Positions 1 to 5,546 of a stretch of DNA of 5,742 nucleotides are shown one piece after another. This DNA is from Chloroflexota bacterium (GTDB taxonomy: Bacteria; Chloroflexota; Anaerolineae; Promineifilales; Promineifilaceae), in contig JAAEOP010000737.1 in NCBI GenBank assembly GCA_024223125.1, forward strand, positions 1-5,742, given 5' to 3'. Positions within the stretch are counted from its first letter, which is position 1. Each line of letters starts with the position of its first letter. The notes under the pieces are model-generated. The model did no database searches and had not been told where the DNA came from. It saw nothing but the letters and a program-made list of their open reading frames with translations. Made by a program: the position numbers and the translations under genes.

Positions 1-52
1 CCATCTGACATGCCATCTATCACCAACTTGATGTAAAATCTCCGCTCATATT

Positions 53-2095
53 ATGAAACGAAACGTTTATCTTGAAGATATTCCCTTGACGGATGCGCTG
101 GCAATTTTTCAGGAGGCGCTCACGGCCGCCAACCAATGGCAGCCCTTAAATGTGGAAAATATACCGGTCGCGGAGGCTTACGGCCGTACCACCGCCACCG
201 CCCTCTTTGCCCAGCTTTCCTCACCCCATTACCATGCCAGCGCCATGGACGGCTTTGCCCTGCGAGCGCAAGATAGTGTGGGCGCCACCGAGACAAATCC
301 GCTGACCCTTACCCTCATAGAATCGTTCGACCATGAGACTGCGGCCAACATTCGGCCGGCGCAAGCCATTAACACCGGCCATCCTTTGCCTGCCTGGGCC
401 AACGCCGTGGTGATGATTGAACATACCCAACCTGTGATGGATGATGACGGGAATCAGGCTATTCAAATTCGGGCCGCGTTGCCGCCCTGGCAGCATGTAC
501 GGCCGTTGGGTGAAGATATGGTCGCTACCGAGTTAGTGCTGCCCGCTAACCATACGCTGCGCCCGGTAGATTTGGGCGCTTTGGCCGGTTCCGGGCATGT
601 CACCGTACCCGTTTACCGCCGGCCGCGTGTAGCCATTATTCCCACCGGCTCAGAATTGGTGGAAGTAGACACGGCCGTAACCAACAACATCCAACCCGGC
701 CAGATTATCGAATACAACAGTCTGGTGCTGGCCGCGCAGATAGAAAGTTGGGGCGGTGTCCCCACCCGCTGGCCGATTGTGCCCGATGAATTTGAGGCCA
801 TTCAAATGGCCGTGCGTCAAGCCACCCCAGCTCATGATCTCATCTTGCTCAATGCCGGTTCCTCCGCCGGTTCCGAAGATTACACCGCCTATGTGGTGCA
901 ATCGTTGGGAAAACTGTTGGTACATGGCGTGGCTGTACGGCCGGGGCATCCTGTTATTTTAGGGTTGATAGAGATTGGAGATTGGAGAATGGAGAATGGA
1001 GAACGCGACGCTCAATCTCCAATCTCTAATCTCCAATCTCCAATTCCCATCATCGGCGTCCCCGGCTACCCCGTTAGCGCCGCCCTGACAGGCGAGATTT
1101 TTGTGGAACCATTGCTGGCCAGATGGCGTGGACAAAGGCCACACCAACCGCTGACGATGACGGCCGTCCTCACCCGCAAACTCAACTCCCACACTGGCGA
1201 CGATGATTTTGTGCGTGTGGCCGTGGGTAAAGTGGGGCCGAAGGTGTTGGCGACGCCCATCAGCCGGGGAGCCGGGGTCATTAGCTCTCTGGTGCGGGCC
1301 GATGGTATTGTGCGGATTCCCCGCTTTAGCGAAGGGGCTGATGCCGGCAGCCAGGTGGCGGTGCATCTGTACCGACGGCCGCATGAAATTGAAAAGAGCA
1401 TTTTAATTATTGGCAGCCACGATTTAACGTTGGACTTGTTAGCCCAATTCCTGGCCGAAAAAGGAGACCGCCGCCTGGTCTCTGCCCATGTAGGCAGCTT
1501 AGGCGGATTGGTGGCTTTGCGGCGCGGTGAAGCCCATCTGGCCGGTTCCCATTTGCTGGATGCAGAAACAGGCACATACAACAACAGTTATGTTAAGCGA
1601 TATGTGCCGGGACAGGATGTATGGCTGGTGACATTGGTAGGGCGGGAACAAGGCTGGATCGTACCCCCAAGCAATCCACAGAAGTTAAGCAGTTGGGCTG
1701 ATGCCGCCAACCCGGATGTACACATTGTGAACCGGCAGCGGGGGGCCGGGACGCGGGTGCTGCTGGATTATGAATTAGTAAAAGCGGGTATTCAACCAGA
1801 GCAGGTGTCGGGTTACGGCCGTGATGAGTATACCCATCTGGCCGTGGCGGCGGCCGTCGCTTCTGGGGCTGCCAGTGCCGGGTTGGGTATTCGCGCCGCC
1901 GCCCGCGCCCTGAATTTAGGCTTCGTCCCCCTGGCCCACGAACAGTACGACCTGGTCATTCCCGTGCCTTATTATGAGAGTGATTTATTACGACCATTGC
2001 TAGATTTATTACACAATGACAAATTTAAACAAACTGTGGCCGGAATGCCCGGTTATGATGTGTCGAAGATGGGGGAGGTACGAGTTTGCGAGTAG
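53..2095 (+). CDS. moeA: MoeA-type molybdopterin molybdenumtransferase fused to a C-terminal PBP-like domain
   Basis: MoeA inserts molybdate into adenylylated molybdopterin, the last step of molybdenum cofactor synthesis, in the cytoplasm. Visible features: MoeA N-terminal domains (residues about 6-185) with the signature SAMDGFA at 63-69; the molybdopterin-binding domain (about 190-355) with IPTGSEL (196-202), NAGSSAGSEDYT (267-278), VRPGHP (295-300) and GVPGYP (335-340); MoeA C-terminal beta domain (about 366-440); then a periplasmic-binding-protein-like domain (about 450-670) with the typical NRQRGAGTR at 560-568. Such fusions are known; the extra domain is presumed to sense a ligand such as an oxyanion (inference). 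Residues about 306-332 are encoded by a palindromic repeat and interrupt the molybdopterin domain in frame. The last five residues and the stop overlap another repeat. The ATG at 53 is the only ATG after an in-frame stop at 29-31; no Shine-Dalgarno is visible, but a -10-like TAAAAT lies at 34-39, so translation may be nearly leaderless. Confidence 0.93.
   Translation: MKRNVYLEDIPLTDALAIFQEALTAANQWQPLNVENIPVAEAYGRTTATALFAQLSSPHYHASAMDGFALRAQDSVGATETNPLTLTLIESFDHETAANIRPAQAINTGHPLPAWANAVVMIEHTQPVMDDDGNQAIQIRAALPPWQHVRPLGEDMVATELVLPANHTLRPVDLGALAGSGHVTVPVYRRPRVAIIPTGSELVEVDTAVTNNIQPGQIIEYNSLVLAAQIESWGGVPTRWPIVPDEFEAIQMAVRQATPAHDLILLNAGSSAGSEDYTAYVVQSLGKLLVHGVAVRPGHPVILGLIEIGDWRMENGERDAQSPISNLQSPIPIIGVPGYPVSAALTGEIFVEPLLARWRGQRPHQPLTMTAVLTRKLNSHTGDDDFVRVAVGKVGPKVLATPISRGAGVISSLVRADGIVRIPRFSEGADAGSQVAVHLYRRPHEIEKSILIIGSHDLTLDLLAQFLAEKGDRRLVSAHVGSLGGLVALRRGEAHLAGSHLLDAETGTYNNSYVKRYVPGQDVWLVTLVGREQGWIVPPSNPQKLSSWADAANPDVHIVNRQRGAGTRVLLDYELVKAGIQPEQVSGYGRDEYTHLAVAAAVASGAASAGLGIRAAARALNLGFVPLAHEQYDLVIPVPYYESDLLRPLLDLLHNDKFKQTVAGMPGYDVSKMGEVRVCE
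968..1048. repeat. Palindromic heptamer-repeat element inserted in frame in moeA
   Basis: The left arm (971-1003) is a tandem array of units close to GGAGATT/GGAGAAT. The right arm (1014-1048) is an array of the complementary unit AATCTCC (1014-1020, 1021-1027 with one change, 1028-1034, 1035-1041, then degenerate AATTCCC). Bases 971-999 can pair with 1012-1040: 25 Watson-Crick pairs, 2 G-U pairs and 2 A-A mismatches, around a 12-base loop. The element lies between the VRPGHP and GVPGYP motifs of MoeA, where family members have a short hairpin turn, and it keeps the reading frame open. No target-site duplication is obvious. Exact ends are uncertain by a few bases because the arms are degenerate. 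Confidence 0.88.
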
Positions 2096-2161
2096 GTGAG
2101 TGTGCAAGTAGCAAGTATACTGTGGCCAAATGCACTTGCATATCTGCATACTTGCACACTT
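2082..2161. repeat. Inverted octamer-repeat element overlapping the moeA stop codon
   Basis: The left arm is a degenerate 8-base tandem array, GAGTTTGC (2082), GAGTAGGT (2090), GAGTGTGC (2098), AAGTAGC (2106), AAGTATAC (2113). The right arm read on the minus strand gives AAGTGTGC, AAGTATGC, AGATATGC, AAGTGCA. AGTGTGCAAGTA at 2099-2110 is perfectly complementary to 2149-2160 (12 pairs), with three more pairs after a one-base bulge. The first units lie inside the end of moeA, so its final codons and TAG stop (2093-2095) look repeat-derived. No T-run follows the hairpin, so it is not a standard intrinsic terminator; it could protect an mRNA 3' end. Confidence 0.8.
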
Positions 2162-2177
2162 CTAAAAAGGATAAAAA

Positions 2178-3092
2178 ATGACATTAAATTTTATTGCCGA
2201 TTTACATAATCATACGACAGCGTCCGATGGTGAATATTCACCGACGGAATTGGTGAATGCAGCCCAGGCGTTGGGTTTGCAGGCGTTGGGCGTCACAGAC
2301 CATGATACCTTGAACGGTCTGAATGAGGCGTTGGCGGCTGGAGAAACGGCCGGAATTCAGGTTGTGCCCGGCGTAGAAGTATCGCTGCGTTTTCGACGGC
2401 CGTATTTCACCGGAACCCTTCATTACCTGCTATACATCCCCTATGCTTTGCTGGCCGACAATGATTTTCGGGATATGGCAACCAAGATTTTTGGCCACGG
2501 CCGTGGCGCCGGATTAGTACGCGCCCGTGTTGCTGCCATCAATGAAGCATTTGGCCCGCAAGGAAAAGAGCCTTTGTTGGAACGGGATTTGACGGCCGAG
2601 GAAATCGAAGCCTTAGCCCCCAACGTCACTCGCCGCCATTTTGCATTGGCCCTAAAAGAAAACCATGGGCTGGATAGGGGGCAGATCAACGCGCTGATTG
2701 GCAACGACAGCCGTTCCTATGTGCCTTCTGGCATTGATCCAGCGCAGTTGACGCCCCTGCTGCATAAATATCCCCAGTTAGTGCGTGTCTTTGCCCATCC
2801 GGCGGCCGGCTCATTCCCTGGCGAGAGTTTGTATAACGAGGTGCTGCCTACGATTGAGATTGTCGAGCGGCTGATGCCCGAATTTTTGGATGACAATCTG
2901 TTGGGATTGGATGGTTTGGAAGTGCAATACCCCGGCCATGCCCCAGAACACCGTTTGTTGATGGCAGAGTGGGCAGCTAAATATGGCCTGATGACGACCG
3001 GCGGATCAGACTGCCATGATCGGGTGCAACGGCCGTTGGGCGTGGCTGGCGTTTCTCAGACTGAGTTAGCGGCGTTATTAGCCAAGTTATAA
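2178..3092 (+). CDS. PHP-domain metal-dependent phosphoesterase
   Basis: This is a 304-residue cytoplasmic protein of the polymerase-and-histidinol-phosphatase (PHP) family, which hydrolyses phosphoester bonds with a multi-metal centre. Metal-ligand motifs are all present in order: DLHNH (H10, H12), D17, TDHD (D41, H42), PGVE (E67), H82 in GTLHY, FAHP (H207) and GSDCH (D278, H280). Layout and length resemble the TrpH/YciV group, which includes nucleoside 3',5'-bisphosphate phosphatases and an RNase trimming rRNA 5' ends; residues about 95-200 correspond to the helical insertion typical of that group. The exact substrate cannot be read from sequence. The ATG at 2178 is supported by AAGGA at 2167-2171, six bases upstream. 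It follows moeA by 82 bases filled mostly by a repeat and shows no convincing promoter, so co-transcription with moeA is plausible. No signal peptide or membrane segment is seen. Confidence 0.9.
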   Translation: MTLNFIADLHNHTTASDGEYSPTELVNAAQALGLQALGVTDHDTLNGLNEALAAGETAGIQVVPGVEVSLRFRRPYFTGTLHYLLYIPYALLADNDFRDMATKIFGHGRGAGLVRARVAAINEAFGPQGKEPLLERDLTAEEIEALAPNVTRRHFALALKENHGLDRGQINALIGNDSRSYVPSGIDPAQLTPLLHKYPQLVRVFAHPAAGSFPGESLYNEVLPTIEIVERLMPEFLDDNLLGLDGLEVQYPGHAPEHRLLMAEWAAKYGLMTTGGSDCHDRVQRPLGVAGVSQTELAALLAKL

Positions 3093-3094
3093 AA

Positions 3095-3150
3095 AGGTTC
3101 GTAGTGCGGGCTTCAGCCCGTTCACGCACTTAAGGGCGCACTACAAACCT
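3095..3150. repeat. REPIN-like pair of inverted GTAG-type REP sequences
   Basis: Copy 1 (3101-3120, + strand) starts GTAGTGCG and contains the short palindrome CGGGC-TTCA-GCCCG at 3107-3120. Copy 2 (3125-3144, minus strand) also starts GTAGTGCG and matches copy 1 at 15 of 20 positions. A four-base spacer separates them. The flanks extend the pairing: AGGTT at 3095-3099 matches AACCT at 3146-3150, giving a 14-position outer stem with one mismatch. A 5' GTAG followed by an imperfect palindrome is the classic form of REP sequences mobilised by RAYT transposases, and two inverted copies form a REPIN. No RAYT gene is in this window. It starts two bases after the PHP stop and ends two bases before the next gene's Shine-Dalgarno. 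Confidence 0.82.
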
Positions 3151-3162
3151 ACAGGAGCAGCT

Positions 3163-4833
3163 ATGAGCGACATACAATTTGACTGTTACTATCGTTATGA
3201 GGAAATAACATCATTTTTACAAACCTGGACCGAACAACATTCTGACTTGTGCAAGTTGCAGAGTTTGGGGCAGAGTTACGAAGGTCGGGACATCTGGATG
3301 ATGATTATGACCAATTTTGCTACTGGCCCGGATGATGAAAAGCCGGCTTATTGGGCCGATGGCAACATTCACGCCACAGAAGTTTCAACTTCCTCGGCCG
3401 TTCTCTATCTCATCCACAAATTGTTAACCGATTACGGCCGTGACCCCAAAATAACCTACGCCCTGGACAGCCGCGCCTTTTATCTGGTTCCGCGCTTGAA
3501 CCCGGATGGCGCTGAATGGGCTTTGGCCGATGTGCCCAAATTTGTCCGCAGCAGCACACGGCCGTATCCGCGTACCGATGAGTTAGATGGGCTGCACTGG
3601 GAAGATGTGGATAAAGACGGCCGTATACTGCAAATGCGCCTCCAAGACCCCCACGGCAGTTGGAAAACCCATCCCGATGATCCCCGCCTGATGATTCCCC
3701 GTGAACCAGATGATTTACCCGGCGGCGACTACTACCGTCTGCTGCCCGAAGGCCGCATCAAAAATTATGATGGCGTCACCATCACCGCCGCCCCCGCTTT
3801 GCAGGGTTTAGATTTGAACCGGCAGTTCCCTGTTTTTTGGGAACCGAACCAACATGGAGCCGGCCATTTTCCCGGCAGCGAACCGGAACCGGCGGCGGCT
3901 ATGAAATTTATTGCCGATCACCCCAATATTACCGGCTCCGTTAGCTATCATACTTTTAGCGGTGTCTTTTTGCGGCCGCCGACAAAAGGAAATGATGACC
4001 TGCTGCCCACCCAGGATATGCACACCTACAAAAAGCTGGGTGAAAAAGCGAAAGAGTTGACTGGGTATGCGGCCGTTTCCATTTACAGCGATTTTCAATA
4101 TGACCCCAAAAGTTTCATTAAGGGCACGTTTGATGATTGGATGTATGAATATTTGGGTGTGTACGCCTGGACGTGCGAAATCTGGAGTGTGCAGCAGCAG
4201 GCGGGCATTGAAAAGTACCATTACCTTGATTGGTTCCGCGACCATCCCCTTGAAGATGATCTGGCGATTATGAAGTGGAATGATGACGTATTGAACGGTC
4301 AGGGGATTGTTGAGTGGTACGATTTTGAGCATTCCCAATTGGGGAAAGTGGAATTGGGCGGTTGGAATACGTTTATTACCTGGCGCAATCCCCCGTACCG
4401 CCTGCTGGAAAAAGAGATTGCCCCATTAGCTGATTTTGCCATTTTCAGCGCCCTTGTTTCGCCCAAACTGGAATGGTACGAAGTGACTAAATCTTCCCAG
4501 GGTCAAATCCATCATATTCGAGCGGTCATTCATAACACCGGCTGGTTGCCAACCAATGTTTCTAAACAGGCATTGGAAATGAAAGTAGTGCGTGAGCTAG
4601 AAGTAGACATAAATCTGCCCGATGGAGCCAAACTGTTAACCGGCAAAAAGAAAACAATGCTGGGCCAGCTCAACGGCCGAGATCACAAATCTCGCTTCCA
4701 CCTATGGAGTGATGACAGTACCAGTGAACGGGCCAAAGTAGAGTGGGTTATTGAGACTGAACCGGGCACAGAAGTGGAAATTACGGCCGTACATCCCCGT
4801 GCCGGAACCATTCGCCAGAAAATGATATTGTAA
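3163..4833 (+). CDS. M14-family zinc metallocarboxypeptidase-like protein with C-terminal beta domain
   Basis: This 556-residue protein has the full active-site set of M14 metallocarboxypeptidases, which remove C-terminal residues from peptides or cleave related amide bonds. Zinc ligands are H70 and E73 (motif HATE) and H263 (SYHT). N219 and R220 in DLNRQFP match the carboxylate-binding Asn-Arg pair, RLNPDG lies at 111-116, and E339 in TCEIW fits the catalytic glutamate. Between RLNPDG and DLNRQFP there is a long segment of about 100 residues rich in Asp, Pro and Arg, larger than in pancreatic enzymes. Residues about 420-556 lack protease motifs and look like an all-beta, CARDB/Ig-like domain. 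No signal peptide is seen, so it is probably cytoplasmic, unlike many secreted members. Start: ATG at 3163 with AGGAG at 3153-3157. Substrate unknown. It could share a transcript with the PHP gene 70 bases upstream. Confidence 0.9.
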   Translation: MSDIQFDCYYRYEEITSFLQTWTEQHSDLCKLQSLGQSYEGRDIWMMIMTNFATGPDDEKPAYWADGNIHATEVSTSSAVLYLIHKLLTDYGRDPKITYALDSRAFYLVPRLNPDGAEWALADVPKFVRSSTRPYPRTDELDGLHWEDVDKDGRILQMRLQDPHGSWKTHPDDPRLMIPREPDDLPGGDYYRLLPEGRIKNYDGVTITAAPALQGLDLNRQFPVFWEPNQHGAGHFPGSEPEPAAAMKFIADHPNITGSVSYHTFSGVFLRPPTKGNDDLLPTQDMHTYKKLGEKAKELTGYAAVSIYSDFQYDPKSFIKGTFDDWMYEYLGVYAWTCEIWSVQQQAGIEKYHYLDWFRDHPLEDDLAIMKWNDDVLNGQGIVEWYDFEHSQLGKVELGGWNTFITWRNPPYRLLEKEIAPLADFAIFSALVSPKLEWYEVTKSSQGQIHHIRAVIHNTGWLPTNVSKQALEMKVVRELEVDINLPDGAKLLTGKKKTMLGQLNGRDHKSRFHLWSDDSTSERAKVEWVIETEPGTEVEITAVHPRAGTIRQKMIL

Positions 4834-4900
4834 GATATTGGGTAATTGGGCAACTGAGTAATTACCAAATTACCCAATTACTCAATCTCCCAATCTCCAA
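4834..4900. repeat. Inverted octamer-repeat element immediately after the peptidase stop
   Basis: The left arm contains TTGGGTAA (4838-4845), TTGGGCAA (4846-4853) and CTGAGTAA (4854-4861). The right arm holds complementary units TTACCCAA (4870-4877), TTACTCAA (4878-4885), TCTCCCAA (4886-4893) and TCTCCAA (4894-4900). Bases 4834-4863 can pair with 4868-4897 at 24 of 30 positions (one G-U), closed by the 4-base loop ACCA. It begins at the first base after the TAA. The right end carries AATCTCC units like those in the element inside moeA, linking the two. No T-run follows it, so a role in mRNA 3'-end formation or stability is possible but unproven. Confidence 0.82.
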
Positions 4901-4906
4901 ATGAAG

Positions 4907-4935
4907 TTGCCCCATCATCCACCCCCTGCTATAAC
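4907..4935 (+). promoter_or_regulatory. Predicted sigma70-type promoter with extended -10, driving the AP2-like gene
   Basis: TTGCCC (4907-4912) and TATAAC (4930-4935) are separated by exactly 17 bases, and TGC at 4927-4929 forms an extended -10 element. Transcription would start near 4942, giving a leader of about 29 bases that contains the Shine-Dalgarno of the gene at 4971. It lies directly downstream of the repeat at 4834-4900. Prediction is by eye. Confidence 0.6.
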
Positions 4936-4970
4936 AATAACAATCCAAATTCTCAAGAGGTGAATAGCAA

Positions 4971-5414
4971 ATGAAGAGCATTTCGCGCATAGATCAACCG
5001 GAAAAGAACAACCATGGCTACTATGTGCGCGTTTCTTTTCGGGGAAAGCAGCATCGTAAATTCTTCAACGATAAAAAATATGGGGGCGAGGAAGATGCGT
5101 TGGAGGCAGCCATTAAATATAGGAACCAGTTAGAAAAAGAACTGGGCAAACCGCGTACAGATCGCATGGTTTTGGCGCCCAAAGATAAAGAGCGGGCCGG
5201 CGTTCGCCGTATTCGCAAACAGACGCGCAAAAACGGTAAGGTATATTATTCAGAAGTGTATGAAGTGCAATGGTGTCCTGAACCGGGCAAAGTAGAACGG
5301 AAGAATTTTTATATCAGCACCCTCGGTGAAGAAGAAGCCCGACGACGAGCTTATGAACTGCGACGTATCAAAGAAAGACGCATCTATGGCAAACCTATTG
5401 GCGATTCGTCGTAG
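4971..5414 (+). CDS. Small basic protein with two tandem AP2-like repeats, putative DNA-binding
   Basis: This 147-residue protein is very rich in Lys and Arg. It appears to hold two copies of one module, at about 4-61 and 80-142. Both copies run: a basic start (SRID / RRIR), a GYYVRV or VYYSEV-like beta strand, a Gly-Lys turn (RGKQHRKFF / PGKVERKNFY), then a GEE(D/E)A helix with Tyr-Arg or Tyr-Glu-Leu, ending in Gly-Lys-Pro (LGKP at 58-61, YGKP at 139-142). Three strands followed by one helix is the plan of the AP2/ERF DNA-binding domain, known in plants and, in bacteria and phages, often attached to HNH homing endonucleases. No nuclease motif is present here. A regulatory or nucleoid role is inference. 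Start: ATG at 4971 with a strong Shine-Dalgarno AAGAGGTG at 4955-4962. It has its own promoter and a downstream terminator, so it is a monocistronic unit. It contains none of the ACGGCCGT octamers common elsewhere. Confidence 0.8.
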   Translation: MKSISRIDQPEKNNHGYYVRVSFRGKQHRKFFNDKKYGGEEDALEAAIKYRNQLEKELGKPRTDRMVLAPKDKERAGVRRIRKQTRKNGKVYYSEVYEVQWCPEPGKVERKNFYISTLGEEEARRRAYELRRIKERRIYGKPIGDSS

Positions 5415-5418
5415 AGTG

Positions 5419-5450
5419 GCAAGTTTGTAAGTCTGCAAGTTTGCAAGTGA
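5419..5450. repeat. Single-armed octamer tandem repeat after the AP2-like gene
   Basis: Four consecutive 8-base units are seen: GCAAGTTT, GTAAGTCT, GCAAGTTT and GCAAGTGA. Read in shifted phase they are AAGTTTGT, AAGTCTGC, AAGTTTGC, the same unit as the element at 2082-2161. There is no complementary arm nearby, so this may be a decayed or partial copy. It starts four bases after the TAG stop at 5412-5414. Confidence 0.7.
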
Positions 5451-5492
5451 TTAGGCCGCCAATATTTGCGCGGTTTATATACATAATGGAGA

Positions 5493-5526
5493 AGCCAACG
5501 GCCGTACCCAATCGTTGGCTCTTTTT
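5493..5526 (+). terminator. Rho-independent terminator
   Basis: AGCCAACG (5493-5500) pairs perfectly with CGTTGGCT (5513-5520), an 8-bp stem with a 12-base loop, followed by CTTTTT (5521-5526). There is no T-run on the other side, so it acts on the + strand only. It ends the AP2-like transcript about 80 bases after its stop. It also lies just upstream of the Shine-Dalgarno of the next gene (5533-5537), with no room for a promoter between them, so it may act as a leader attenuator. Confidence 0.78.
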
Positions 5527-5546
5527 CTGCGTAAAGGCAAATATCT

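Noticed and set aside
1..52. Molybdenum-cofactor riboswitch or clear promoter ahead of moeA
   Set aside because: Only 52 bases are available. TAAAAT at 34-39 resembles a -10, but there is no matching -35 and no room for the riboswitch fold.
971..1048. CRISPR array or phage-type direct repeats in moeA
   Set aside because: The repeats are contiguous 7-base units in inverted arms, with no spacers and no cas genes.
968..1048. moeA as a pseudogene or frameshifted gene because of the repeat
   Set aside because: The reading frame continues through the element and all downstream MoeA and PBP motifs are intact.
959..1584. Minus-strand open frames opposite moeA
   Set aside because: They show no recognisable motifs and lie wholly opposite well-supported MoeA sequence.
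2099..2160. Intrinsic terminator after moeA
   Set aside because: The hairpin is strong but the following bases are TTCTAAAAAGG, with no T-run, and the internal repeats explain the palindrome better.
4834..5450. Composite transposon around the AP2-like gene
   Set aside because: The bordering repeats belong to different unit types, there is no transposase, and no target duplication is visible.
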